DNA from: a bacterium
GTDB lineage: Bacteria; Chloroflexota; Dormibacteria; UBA8260; Bog-877
Length of the DNA stretch: 16,230 nt
NCBI GenBank assembly: GCA_021817025.1
Contig: JAKAWF010000053.1
Span: 1 to 16,230, forward strand
Direction: 5' to 3'
The notes below the pieces were generated by a model. It did no database searches. It was given only the letters and a program-made list of their open reading frames with translations, and had not been told where the DNA came from. Positions 1-7,313 of this stretch are shown piece by piece; the first letter of the stretch is position 1; each line of letters starts with the position of its first letter. A program made the translations under genes and the position numbers.

Positions 1-2
1 TC

Positions 3-68
3 GTCACCGAGCTGCAGGATCTGACGCTGCAGGTGCTCGACACCGATGACCGCTGGCGCACCCACTGA
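3..68 (+). CDS. 3' end of an unidentified gene (partial)
   Basis: An open frame enters from the left edge and stops at TGA 66-68. It supplies only the last 21 residues, ending DTDDRWRTH. The codons are GC-rich at the third position, as in the confident genes of this window, which supports real coding. The tail is too short to assign to a family. A short GC inverted repeat (70-74 with 80-84) follows the stop but has no T-run, so it is not called a terminator. The gene is convergent with the ABC-F gene to its right. Confidence 0.5.
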   Translation, partial: VTELQDLTLQVLDTDDRWRTH

Positions 69-228
69 AGCCGGGGGGGCCGGCAGACGGCACCCTCTCA
101 ACCTGCCGCGAAAGTGCGAAAGTCCACCATGGGGGGAGTGGCGACCAAGGCCCGGAGCTCACTGAAGAGGCGGCTTCTCAGCAACCGCAGACTGCGTGAC
201 GGAGGTTGTCTCCGGTGATCCATGCTGG

Positions 229-1809
229 TCACCAGCGCAAGCCCTCCAACACATCGGAAAGCGAACAGCCATGGAGGTCCCAGCAGGTCAGTGCTTGCCC
301 CATGATCATCCACAGTTCGTCCAGCCCAGCTCCGTCCAAGAGCCTGCGGTCGTGGCTGACCATCACCACGGTGCCGCCATACGAGCTCAGCGCCTCGTCC
401 ACCATGTCCAGGGTCGGCACATCGAGGTGATTGCTGGGTTCGTCCAGGAGCAGTAGGCCGCCCCCGGCCGCGAAGGTGGTGGCGAGGTCGATCCGGCGCA
501 GCTCGCCAATACTCAACTGCCCCACCCTGGTCGTGGCGCAATCCCTCGTAAGCGCCATTCCGGCAACAGCTCTTGCCTCCTCAAGGGAGATGCCCGCCTT
601 CGACCGAACCCGGTCGACCAGATGCTGCCGGGGATCATCGACCAGCGGGGTCTGCCGCAGCAGGACGATCCCAAGTTCAGGAGCCCGTTCCACCTGGCCT
701 GAGACCGGCGCAATCGACCCCATCAGCAGGTCCAAGAAGGTGGACTTGCCGCATCCGTTGGGCCCGACCAGACCGCACCTACGCCCGGCCCGAAGCCGAA
801 GTGTCACCGACTTGATCAGGGGGGCGGCACCGGGAAATCCAATCCGGCAGTTGGAAACGGTGATCACGGTTCCCTGGACCTCGGGAGCGGGCTTGACCAG
901 CAGCCGCGGTCTGGCCGGAGGCCTGGGTTGGCCCAGACCAGTCAGCTCGCGCTCGACCCTGGCCCGCTGGCTCGAGGCCACCCGGGCCATCTTGCGTGCC
1001 TTCCTGCGCGCCGTGCTGTCAGTGGACAGCCGCTCGTAGGAGCTTGCCCGCAGGCTGAGGCGTCGGGCGCTGCGCTCAAGCTCCTGACGGCGACGCTCCT
1101 GCTCTTGATAGAGCCGGACGGCGGCCTCGAACTGAAGTCGCTTCTGCGCGACGTACCCGTGGTAGCCCAGGCCGTAGCGAATCAGACCCAGCCCCTGCTC
1201 GTCGATCTCCCAGATCTCGTCGACCGCGTGGGTCAGCAGGTCCCGGTCGTGGGAGACCACGAGCACCGCTGCCTTGGTCCTCCTAATCCAAGCCGCGACG
1301 GCGCGTTGGCCCTCGAAGTCGAGGTTGTTGGTGGGCTCGTCGAGCAGCAGCAGGTCGGCATCGGCCAAGAGGGTGGCGGCGAGGACCACCCGGGTCGCCT
1401 CCCCACCACTCAAGGACGCCACCGGACGGACCTGCCACTCGGGCTCCACGCGCAATTCCGCCCGGACCCGCTCGTGCTCTCCGCCGCTGGTCCAGGAGGC
1501 CTCCCGCTCGAGGTAGCCGCCCACGGTGCTGGTCCCCTGGGCGCGCGCCTCCTGTGGCAGCAGCGCCACTCGCACACCAGGGCTCGCCTGCAGATGTCCA
1601 GCCACCTCCAGATGGGGGGGCGGCGCCTCTCCCCGGATGCTCCGGCAGAGCAGGGAGAGAAGACTGGTCTTGCCCCCACCGTTGCGTCCGATCAGGGCAG
1701 CCTTGGTCCCGGGTAGAAGTGTGAAGTCAGCGGCCTCCAGCAGCCGCCGCTGATTCGTGACCAGGGAAAGTTCGTGGGCAACCACGGACCATCCGTTTCC
1801 ACCGTGCAT
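229..1809 (-). CDS. ABC-F family ATPase (ribosome-associated, possible antibiotic-resistance or translation factor)
   Basis: This protein of 526 residues has two ABC ATPase domains and no membrane segments, the ABC-F architecture. Domain 1 has Walker A GRNGGGKT (about 41-48), signature LSGGE (133-137) and Walker B LLLLDEPTNNLD (153-164). Domain 2 has Walker A GPNGCGKST (349-357), a variant signature LSIGE (432-436) and Walker B LLLLDEPSNHLD (452-463). The interdomain linker (about 215-300) is Arg/Glu-rich and presumably helical. In known ABC-F proteins this linker reaches the ribosomal P-site region. The family includes both housekeeping translation factors (EttA, Uup) and antibiotic-protection proteins (Vga, Msr, TlrC-like). 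The size fits the latter, but nothing here fixes a drug. The ATG at 1809 is chosen because GGAG lies four bases upstream. An in-frame GTG at 1875 would add 22 residues without a clear ribosome binding site. It is transcribed alone and convergent with the left-edge gene. Confidence 0.9.
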   Translation of the reverse strand: MHGGNGWSVVAHELSLVTNQRRLLEAADFTLLPGTKAALIGRNGGGKTSLLSLLCRSIRGEAPPPHLEVAGHLQASPGVRVALLPQEARAQGTSTVGGYLEREASWTSGGEHERVRAELRVEPEWQVRPVASLSGGEATRVVLAATLLADADLLLLDEPTNNLDFEGQRAVAAWIRRTKAAVLVVSHDRDLLTHAVDEIWEIDEQGLGLIRYGLGYHGYVAQKRLQFEAAVRLYQEQERRRQELERSARRLSLRASSYERLSTDSTARRKARKMARVASSQRARVERELTGLGQPRPPARPRLLVKPAPEVQGTVITVSNCRIGFPGAAPLIKSVTLRLRAGRRCGLVGPNGCGKSTFLDLLMGSIAPVSGQVERAPELGIVLLRQTPLVDDPRQHLVDRVRSKAGISLEEARAVAGMALTRDCATTRVGQLSIGELRRIDLATTFAAGGGLLLLDEPSNHLDVPTLDMVDEALSSYGGTVVMVSHDRRLLDGAGLDELWMIMGQALTCWDLHGCSLSDVLEGLRW

Positions 1810-2187
1810 GTGACTCCAGACCTCAGCAAGTGTCGACGCCGACAACCGGGCTGCGCAGCTCAAGGGGCGCTCCACAACCGCCGCCAGGCGGGGGTTGGAG
1901 CGCCGTCCTTGGCACGAGGCCTAGAGTCTCACCCCACCAGTGTAGCCATCGAACGAGGACGGCAGCTCCCCAGAGGCATAGGTGTGCAGGAGTCCGTCAA
2001 AGTCGCCTGCCCGATCTCCTGTCCGCCAGTCCGAATGCTGACGCGGGGGCGCGCTGACTGCACGAGTGAATTCAGGCGGTCGCCGACGGTCGCCGTCCAC
2101 CCGGACTTTGACGGAGACCTGGGGTACGGAACCCTCGGAGGGGAGACGCGTCGGCTAGTCCATTAGTCGCTGAGTCGGCTGCGGAGC
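1810..2187. other. Region upstream of the ABC-F gene with no confident gene
   Basis: About 380 bases separate the ABC-F start from the first recognisable IS3-flanking ORF. No tRNA, repeat array or strong promoter was found. The stretch contains only a weak 59-codon minus-strand ORF (listed separately). Open frames on the + strand here have no family resemblance and partly lie antisense to the ABC-F start. The region should hold the promoter and leader of the ABC-F gene. TACACT on the minus strand, about 130 bases upstream of the ATG, is a possible -10, but it lacks a good -35. Confidence 0.4.
1921..2100 (-). CDS. Possible small ORF or gene remnant upstream of the ABC-F gene
   Basis: A minus-strand frame opens just left of a TAG near 2166 and contains a GTG at 2100. 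It ends at TAG 1923-1921, giving 59 residues from the GTG. The C-terminal half (DFDGLLHTYASGELPSSFDG) reads like a real folded protein, with mixed hydrophobic and aromatic residues. The N-terminal half is Arg/Pro-rich. There is no clear ribosome binding site and no family was recognised. It lies on the same strand as the ABC-F gene and ends about 110 bases before its ATG. It could therefore be a leader ORF or the 3' remnant of an eroded gene. The call rests on appearance only. Confidence 0.22.
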   Translation of the reverse strand: MDGDRRRPPEFTRAVSAPPRQHSDWRTGDRAGDFDGLLHTYASGELPSSFDGYTGGVRL

Positions 2188-2352
2188 GTGACCGTGGAGT
2201 CAGCTATCAGGGAGCCGGACGGGCACGAGACGGTCGCAGGCTGGGGGCTCGTAGACCGCTACCTGACCACCACCAGAGGTGGCGGGATTGGATCTTTCAC
2301 GCTGTCTGAGGAGGTCGCTCGCCTCCTGGACGAGAAGGAAGTTCGCCGCTGA
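2188..2352 (+). CDS. Small hypothetical ORF, possibly a truncated mobile-element gene
   Basis: A 54-codon frame starts at GTG 2188 (or GTG 2194) and stops at TGA 2350-2352. It contains ETVAGWGLVDRYLTTTR and ends LLDEKEVRR. The middle is loosely reminiscent of the N-terminal segment that precedes the SAM-like domain of tyrosine recombinases, but this is only an impression. The last seven codons overlap, in another frame, the start of the IS3 OrfA-like remnant. This suggests that an older gene was cut by a rearrangement at about 2330. No good ribosome binding site is visible. Confidence 0.25.
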   Translation: MTVESAIREPDGHETVAGWGLVDRYLTTTRGGGIGSFTLSEEVARLLDEKEVRR

Positions 2353-2410
2353 GTTCAAGGCTCAGGTGGCGGTGGCAGCGCTGAAGGGCGACAAGACCGT
2401 CGCGAAGCTG
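2330..2410 (+). pseudogene. Remnant of IS3-family transposase OrfA N-terminus
   Basis: Reading from 2330 in the + strand gives TRRKFAAEFKAQVAVAALKG and then DKTVAKL. This is the characteristic start of IS3-family OrfA helix-turn-helix proteins (typically RRKFsaEFKakVAleAlkGekTvaeLa). The usual initiating ATG is replaced here by TGG. Homology ends abruptly at about 2410, where the sequence becomes the antisense strand of the truncated gene to the right. Only about 27 residues remain and no OrfB is present, so this is a dead fragment. It marks one side of a recombination junction. The family assignment is from recognised pattern, not a search. Confidence 0.65.
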
Positions 2411-2880
2411 CAGGTCTTGATGAAGCTGGGGCCGAAGTCGTGGTCCCAGATGTAGAAGTAGAAGTGGTTGACGAAGGCGCTGGCCCGGGTCGCGGAGTAC
2501 TGCCCCTTGACCCGGGCGGCCTCGCTGCCGGCCCGGAAGACCTTGGCCTTCTCCTGGGCGACCCCGATGAGGACGACGCCCTCATGCTCGGCGGCAGCGA
2601 AGTAGGGAGCGGCCACTGCCTCTTTGCGCTGGCCCCGCTCGAAGTGGATGAGGGGGATGCTCTGCTCCTCGGCCAGCCGGCCCACGGTGGCCACCAGGCC
2701 CCAGGCCATCTCCCCCAGCAGGGCATAGCGGGGAATCTCCTCTCCACGGTGCTGGCAGAGGAACCATCCCAGCTGGGAGGGGGTCTGGAGCTTGGGGGCG
2801 TACCCGTTGAGGAACATGCGGTCGAGGCACTCGTACTTGAGGACCACGTGCTCATCGAGTAAGGTGTTGAGGTTGGGCAT
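2362..2880 (-). pseudogene. 3'-truncated gene of an uncharacterised conserved protein family
   Basis: A 172-residue frame starts at ATG 2880 behind a perfect AAGGAG (2887-2892, six-base spacer), so its 5' end is intact. The N-terminus begins MPNLNTLLDEHVVLKYECLD and contains PKLQTPSQLGWFL, HFERGQRKEAVAAPYF and IGVAQEKAKVF. Next come NHFYFYIWDHDFGPSFIKTC. I recall this as the start of a longer (roughly 400-500 residue) conserved protein of unknown function in high-GC bacteria. After FIKTC the expected sequence is lost. The last 15 or so residues (Ala/Ser/Thr-rich) are encoded by the antisense strand of the IS3 OrfA remnant. The gene is therefore truncated at about 2410. No function is proposed. 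Confidence 0.65.
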
Positions 2881-2886
2881 GGCGCA

Positions 2887-2892
2887 CTCCTT
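2887..2892 (-). promoter_or_regulatory. Strong Shine-Dalgarno AAGGAG
   Basis: AAGGAG on the minus strand lies six bases before ATG 2880 and fixes the start of the truncated gene. It is one of the best ribosome binding sites in the window. Confidence 0.7.
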
Positions 2893-3111
2893 GAACAGTT
2901 TTCGTCATGCCCAACTCTGCCGCCATCACCGGCCGCTGCCAAGCGGCATGGGTCAGGAGGCGCAGGCGGGTTCCTTCCGCCGTAGGCGATCGCCACTACC
3001 CGCAAGGGTTTGGGGCCGAGAGAGCGCCAGCTCTCGCGACTTCGTTGGAGTTGCCAAGAGTTGCCGAGACGCTGTCAGCAAATGCCCTCCTGAGAGCGTC
3101 ACTCTCGGCTG

Positions 3112-4137
3112 TCAGAAACTGGGCGGCGCGCCTTTGAAGGCGGTCACGACCGCTGGCAGCAGTAGCGACCGACCCGCTCCCTCCGCGACGCAGGTGAGCG
3201 GGCGCTCGGCTACGGTCACCGAGAAGCCGAGCGCATCTTCCAGGTGCTTCTGAAAACCCTCCAGGAGCGAGCCCCCTCCAAAGGCCAGCACCCCACTCTG
3301 CATGATGTCACCCACCGCCTGCGGAGGAAGCTGATCGAGCACCTTGGCGAGCGCGTCGACGATGCCGTCGACGGTGGGCCGGATCGCCAGGGCTGCCTCA
3401 TCAGGGTCGAGGGTCTGCATCCTGGGCTTGCCGCTGAAGACGTCGCGACCCTCCACCACGATCGGCTCGGTGGTGTCGCGGGCAGCTCGAAGGCGGATCT
3501 TGACGTCCTCGGCGGTGAGCTCGCCCACGATCAAGTGGTGCTCTTGGCGGAGGTATTGGTTGAGAGCCGCCGTCATCTCGTCACCGGCGATGCGGCAGGA
3601 GCTGGACGAGAGGATCCCCCCAAAACAGAAGGCGGTGACCTCGGCGGTGCCTCCGCCAACGTCCACCACCATGTGGGCCCTCGGTTCCAAAGGGTCGATC
3701 CCACAGCCGACCGCGCCCGCGATCGGTTCCGGAAGCAGATCGGCGTGCCCGATCCCGCCCTCCTCCAGAGCCTCCACCAGGGCCTGCCGCTCAAGCGCGG
3801 TGGCGCCGGCCGGAACCCCGCAGATGGCCCGGGGGCGAAATCTCTCCCAGGGGCGGTGGGTGACCTGCCGTATTACAGCCGCCACGAACCCCTTGGTGGA
3901 CTGAAGGTCGGTGACGACTCCGTCCCGGATCGGCCGCATGGTCGCCATCCCAACCGGCGTCCTCCCCGTCAGCTCGCGTGCCTGGTGGCCCACCAGGATC
4001 GGTTTGCGAGATCCGTCCGCGCCCAAGGAAACCAGCATCACCGATGGCTCGTTAATCAAGATGACCCCGTCGCGCCGACACACCACCGTGTTGGCGGTGC
4101 CGAGGTCGATGCCGAACTCGGCCGATAGGAAGCTCAC
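3112..4137 (-). CDS. mreB: MreB/Mbl family actin-like cell-shape protein
   Basis: This bacterial actin homologue of 341 residues is of normal family length. It is expected to polymerise on the inner face of the membrane and direct peptidoglycan synthesis. The phosphate-1 motif DLGTANT is at 11-17, and RPIRDGVVTD is at 68-77. The phosphate-2 motif DVGGGTAEV is at 159-167 and the C-terminal adenosine motif AFGGGSLLEGF at 285-295. The GTG start at 4137 is supported by GGGAG (4144-4148) with a six-base spacer. No mreC/mreD follow. The gene is divergent from the pseudokinase gene across only 62 bases, so the two may share a control region. A GAGAG/CTCTC hairpin just after the stop (about 3090-3110) has no strong T-run. 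DnaK-like or FtsA-like assignment is less likely because of the length and the N-terminal motif. Whether it is MreB proper or an Mbl paralogue cannot be decided here. Confidence 0.92.
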   Translation of the reverse strand: MSFLSAEFGIDLGTANTVVCRRDGVILINEPSVMLVSLGADGSRKPILVGHQARELTGRTPVGMATMRPIRDGVVTDLQSTKGFVAAVIRQVTHRPWERFRPRAICGVPAGATALERQALVEALEEGGIGHADLLPEPIAGAVGCGIDPLEPRAHMVVDVGGGTAEVTAFCFGGILSSSSCRIAGDEMTAALNQYLRQEHHLIVGELTAEDVKIRLRAARDTTEPIVVEGRDVFSGKPRMQTLDPDEAALAIRPTVDGIVDALAKVLDQLPPQAVGDIMQSGVLAFGGGSLLEGFQKHLEDALGFSVTVAERPLTCVAEGAGRSLLLPAVVTAFKGAPPSF

Positions 4138-4199
4138 AGAACACTCCCGCTGAATGGCCGCGCTCCCGCACGGCTCCTGACAAAGGACGCCCAGCTAAC

Positions 4200-5723
4200 T
4201 TGCAAACGGACTTGCTGCTCATCTCGTTTCAGGACGGCTCTTCAATCGAGACGCCGATGCCTCCGGATCAGGGCGGCAGGTCGCTGCTGATCTCGATTGA
4301 GCCAGGCCGGCCGGCCGCGCTGCGGGCGGTCAGGATCCAGCCAGCCATCTCGGAGGCGGAGCCGGCCATCTGGGCCCGGCTGCAACGGTTGGCAGTCGTC
4401 GACGCCCGGGCCCTACGCCGGCCCCTGGCCGGCGCGCGGCAGGGAGATCGGGTGGTGGTGCTGTCCGAGGCCCCTGAGGGGCCGTCGCTCCGGACGGTGC
4501 TGCGCTTGGTGCCGCTGACCTGGGAGCAGGCGGTGGTCCTGGGCGAGGGGCTGCTGAGCGCTCTGAGCCGTCTGCAGCCGGCGGAGCTGGCGCACGGTGA
4601 CATCACCTCTGACACCGTGGTCCTCTGTGGCGACGGCCGCGTACGCCTGATCGATCCCGCCCTCACCCCACCGGGGGACACAGAACTCGAGGCCGGCCGC
4701 TCCGATGTCAGCCAGGCGGCCAGCCTGCTCCTGGAGCTGCTCGCCCGAGTGTCGGCACCCAGCCTCCGAGCGGTGCCTGACAGCGTCCAGACGGCCGTGA
4801 TCCAGGTGGCCGGTGAGCTCGCCCAGGGAGGCGTCCCGGCGGCCAAGGCGCTGGCCTCCTGGAGACGCGCCGCCCGGCCCCGGCTCGGCCGCCAGGGCCG
4901 GGAGCGCGCGGCCCGGCAGTTGCGGGCACTGGCGGTTCGGCTGCCCGGGGGCCTGGTTACCCCCAGTGTGAGCGCCGCTCGGCCCGCCGGAACCGGGGCC
5001 GGCCCCGGCCCGTCCGCCCCGGCTGCCACACCTGTCCCAGGTCCCGTCCCGGGCGCCGGCCCGATCGCCTCCTCAGGTTCCCAGCCGGGCTCACGCGAGC
5101 GCCTTTCAGCCGCGCCAGGGGGAGGTCTGCCGCCGGGGCGGCGGGGGCGGTGGGTGGCGGCGGCGATCCTGGTCGCCCTGGTGGCGGCTGGGGGCGGGGC
5201 GCTCCTGGTCAGCCGCGGAAACCCCAGGCCCGCCCATCGCCGGGGCGGTGGCTCCCCTTCGGCGGTCACGTTTCCCGTGACCCCGACCACAGCGTCACCA
5301 TCCGCCGCGGCCACGTCGCCAACCCCATCGCCCTCCTCTCCCGCCAGCCCCAATCAGCTGCAGCCCATCCCCTACCTCGGCCCGGCCGCCAACCCACCCA
5401 TCCAGCAGGTCCAGCTCGAGGCCGGCTGCGCGCCTTCTGGGCTCCAGGGATGCCAGGTGACTCTGACCGCAGATCTCGGGCAGCACCCAGCCACCACGGT
5501 CCTGTGGAAGATCGACGCGGTGGACCGTTGCGACGGGGATGTGACCACGGTGGCCTCGGGCCAGATTGCGGCACCGGCCAGTTACACCTACGTGCAGACC
5601 CAACCCCAGGTCAGCCTGCCAAGCGGGGTTCCGGTGGCGCTGGTGGGGCTGGCTGGCGCGCCTGGGCAGGCGGCCTCGCTGCCGCTTCTGATCACACCTT
5701 CAGGCTCGGCGTGCCCGGGCTGA
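4200..5723 (+). CDS. Membrane-anchored pseudokinase with extracellular C-terminal domain
   Basis: This 507-residue protein has three parts. Residues about 40-230 resemble a Ser/Thr kinase fold. The catalytic-loop equivalent is AHGDITSDT (131-139), with the family Lys and Asn of HRDxKxxN missing. DFG is replaced by DPA (152-154). No glycine-rich loop is visible, and the VAIK lysine position appears as Arg (AVRI, 43-46). It should bind partners rather than phosphorylate. A Pro/Ala/Gly-rich linker leads to one membrane helix (about 318-337). Next come a Thr/Ser/Pro-rich stalk and a predicted external domain with four cysteines (410, 418, 444, 505). Kinase-like regulators such as the pseudokinase region of mycobacterial MviN control peptidoglycan assembly. 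The mreB neighbour and the downstream hydrolase suggest a similar role (inference). The start is uncertain: TTG 4200 has AAAGGA 12 bases upstream, with TTG 4212 and ATG 4258 as alternatives. Confidence 0.75.
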   Translation: MQTDLLLISFQDGSSIETPMPPDQGGRSLLISIEPGRPAALRAVRIQPAISEAEPAIWARLQRLAVVDARALRRPLAGARQGDRVVVLSEAPEGPSLRTVLRLVPLTWEQAVVLGEGLLSALSRLQPAELAHGDITSDTVVLCGDGRVRLIDPALTPPGDTELEAGRSDVSQAASLLLELLARVSAPSLRAVPDSVQTAVIQVAGELAQGGVPAAKALASWRRAARPRLGRQGRERAARQLRALAVRLPGGLVTPSVSAARPAGTGAGPGPSAPAATPVPGPVPGAGPIASSGSQPGSRERLSAAPGGGLPPGRRGRWVAAAILVALVAAGGGALLVSRGNPRPAHRRGGGSPSAVTFPVTPTTASPSAAATSPTPSPSSPASPNQLQPIPYLGPAANPPIQQVQLEAGCAPSGLQGCQVTLTADLGQHPATTVLWKIDAVDRCDGDVTTVASGQIAAPASYTYVQTQPQVSLPSGVPVALVGLAGAPGQAASLPLLITPSGSACPG

Positions 5724-5818
5724 GGCGCTGATCTCCTCGCGGCCACCCGGTCACATTCCAGCATCGGGGCTGCGACGGAGGGATCGAATCTGGCCCTCTG
5801 GTCCGAGACTGAGCTCCC

Positions 5819-7060
5819 GTGGAAGGGGAAAGGAAGTGGGCCCGTTCCGGGCTCGCCCTCATCGCGGCGACGGCCGGAGCGCTGGGCCTGCTGGCCGGCA
5901 CCGGGCTCAGCTCGGCTCAGGCCAGCTCCGCCCGGGTGCCGACCCAGCTCACGACCCTCTCTGGTCTGGTCGCCCAGGCCAAGGCGAAAGAGCACTCCCT
6001 GCTCATCCAGGTGCAGAGGGTCCGGGAGCAGCTCGCCAAGGAGAGGCTGCAAATCAGCCAGGCGCGCTACCAGCTGGAGGCGCTGATCTCGACCGAGTAC
6101 ACAGGGGCGCCCAACGGGATGCTTGAGGTGCTGGCCAGCTCCTCCCTCAGCGATGCGCTGGACACGCAAATCGCGTTGGCGCGCATGGCCACGGCGGAGA
6201 AGCAGAGCCTGGGCCGGCTGACGGCCAACCTCAAAGCTGCCCAGAGCGACCGGGCCCTGCTGGCCCGCGAGCAGGTCCAGGCGGCGATGGCCGCGGCTCG
6301 GCTGCAGGCGGAGGAGATTGCGGCCGCCTTCCAGGCGGCCAATCCCCCGCCGGCCCCGGTGCCCGCGCCGACTTCGGCAGGCGCCTCGCTGACCCAGCAC
6401 GCCACCCACCCCCAGCCGGCAGCGCCCACCACCGCCCCGACGATTGCGCCCACGCCAACCCCCAGCCCGGTGGCGACGCCGACGCCGACGCCGACTGCCA
6501 CCCCGACCCCACCGGCCACTCCGACGGCCACGGCGCCGCCGGTGAGCTCAATCCCGGCCCAGGGGCCATTCACGGTTTCCACCAACCTCACCCAGCCCAG
6601 TGGGATCACCCTCAACCAGATCCAGGAGTTCTTGCAGGGGACTCCGCTGGAGGCAGATGCCGCTTATTTCCTGGAGGCCCAGGCGGCCACTCACGTGAGT
6701 GCCATCTACCTGGTCTCCGACGCGGTGCTGGAGACCGGCTTCGGGACCTCGCAGCTCTACACGGTCAAGCACAACCTGTTCGGGTTTCAGGCCTACGACG
6801 TGAACCCCTTCGGGGACGGGTCAACCTTTCCGAGCGACCAGGCGTGCATCGGGTTCGTGTCCTGGTATGTCTCCGTCTACTATCTGACCCCGCCGGGCGC
6901 TCAGGTCCCAAACCAGGGCAGCCAGGGAGGGGAGGTGGCCACCGGGCAGTTCTACAACGGTCCCACCCTGACTGGGATGAACGTCGACTACGCCAGCGAC
7001 CCTCTCTGGGCGGCCAAGATCGCCGCCATCGGCGATCAGCTCCAGGCCATGCCGGCCTGA
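5819..7060 (+). CDS. Secreted coiled-coil glucosaminidase (GH73-type peptidoglycan hydrolase)
   Basis: The product is 413 residues. A signal peptide (Lys/Arg at 5-9, hydrophobic core 11-30, likely cleavage after AQA at 33-35) precedes a helical region about 42-175. Within that region, GMLEVLASSSLSDALD (100-115) matches the helical hairpin motif of CwlO/PcsB-type proteins. A Pro/Thr linker (about 176-245, with PTPTPTATPT) follows. Then comes a glucosaminidase domain (about 262-413) with DAVLETGFGTSQL and NLFGFQAYD. E305 is the expected catalytic glutamate of GH73. The enzyme should cleave the N-acetylglucosaminyl bond in glycan strands outside the membrane. A TGA lies at 5810-5812, so GTG 5819 is the first possible start. 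The ribosome binding site is poor. The gene begins 95 bases after the pseudokinase stop on the same strand, so co-transcription is likely. Confidence 0.85.
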   Translation: MEGERKWARSGLALIAATAGALGLLAGTGLSSAQASSARVPTQLTTLSGLVAQAKAKEHSLLIQVQRVREQLAKERLQISQARYQLEALISTEYTGAPNGMLEVLASSSLSDALDTQIALARMATAEKQSLGRLTANLKAAQSDRALLAREQVQAAMAAARLQAEEIAAAFQAANPPPAPVPAPTSAGASLTQHATHPQPAAPTTAPTIAPTPTPSPVATPTPTPTATPTPPATPTATAPPVSSIPAQGPFTVSTNLTQPSGITLNQIQEFLQGTPLEADAAYFLEAQAATHVSAIYLVSDAVLETGFGTSQLYTVKHNLFGFQAYDVNPFGDGSTFPSDQACIGFVSWYVSVYYLTPPGAQVPNQGSQGGEVATGQFYNGPTLTGMNVDYASDPLWAAKIAAIGDQLQAMPA

Positions 7061-7284
7061 CCAAGCCCGGGATTGCATGAGCTCCTCCGGGTGGCGCCAC
7101 TTGGGGAAGGTGCCGGAGGCGTCGACGGCGTTCTGCTCGGACACAGCCAGGGCACCACCGTGGCGCGAGTAGGTGCGCTAACAGGATCCTCTCCTCAAGC
7201 CCGGACCCACCACCGGCCGGCCCCCCGCGACCGCGGCGACACCACGCCCAGGCCATCCGCACCAGAGCCGCGATTGCCCGGCCG

Positions 7285-7313
7285 CCATCCGCTCCCTTAA
7301 CTTGAGCGGATGG
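7285..7313 (+). promoter_or_regulatory. 10-bp perfect inverted repeat spanning the acetyltransferase start codon
   Basis: CCATCCGCTC (7285-7294) and GAGCGGATGG (7304-7313) are perfect reverse complements separated by nine AT-richer bases (CCTTAACTT). The right arm contains the ATG at 7310 and the only Shine-Dalgarno-like bases (GAGCGG). In RNA the hairpin would hide the start. In DNA it could be an operator. The function is inferred. Confidence 0.5.

Noticed and set aside
70..84. GCCGG/CCGGC hairpin after the left-edge gene
   Set aside because: The stem is only five base pairs, has an all-G loop and no T-run, so it is not credible as a terminator.
3048..3067. Tandem 10-bp near-repeat GAGTTGCCAA/GAGTTGCCGA
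   Set aside because: Only two imperfect copies, with no link to a promoter or gene end.
4268..5353. 361-codon minus-strand open frame
   Set aside because: It is a shadow of the pseudokinase gene, with Arg/Ala/Pro-rich composition and no motifs.
6470..6540. Short DNA repeats of the GCCGAC type
   Set aside because: They encode the Pro/Thr linker of the glucosaminidase and need no separate explanation.
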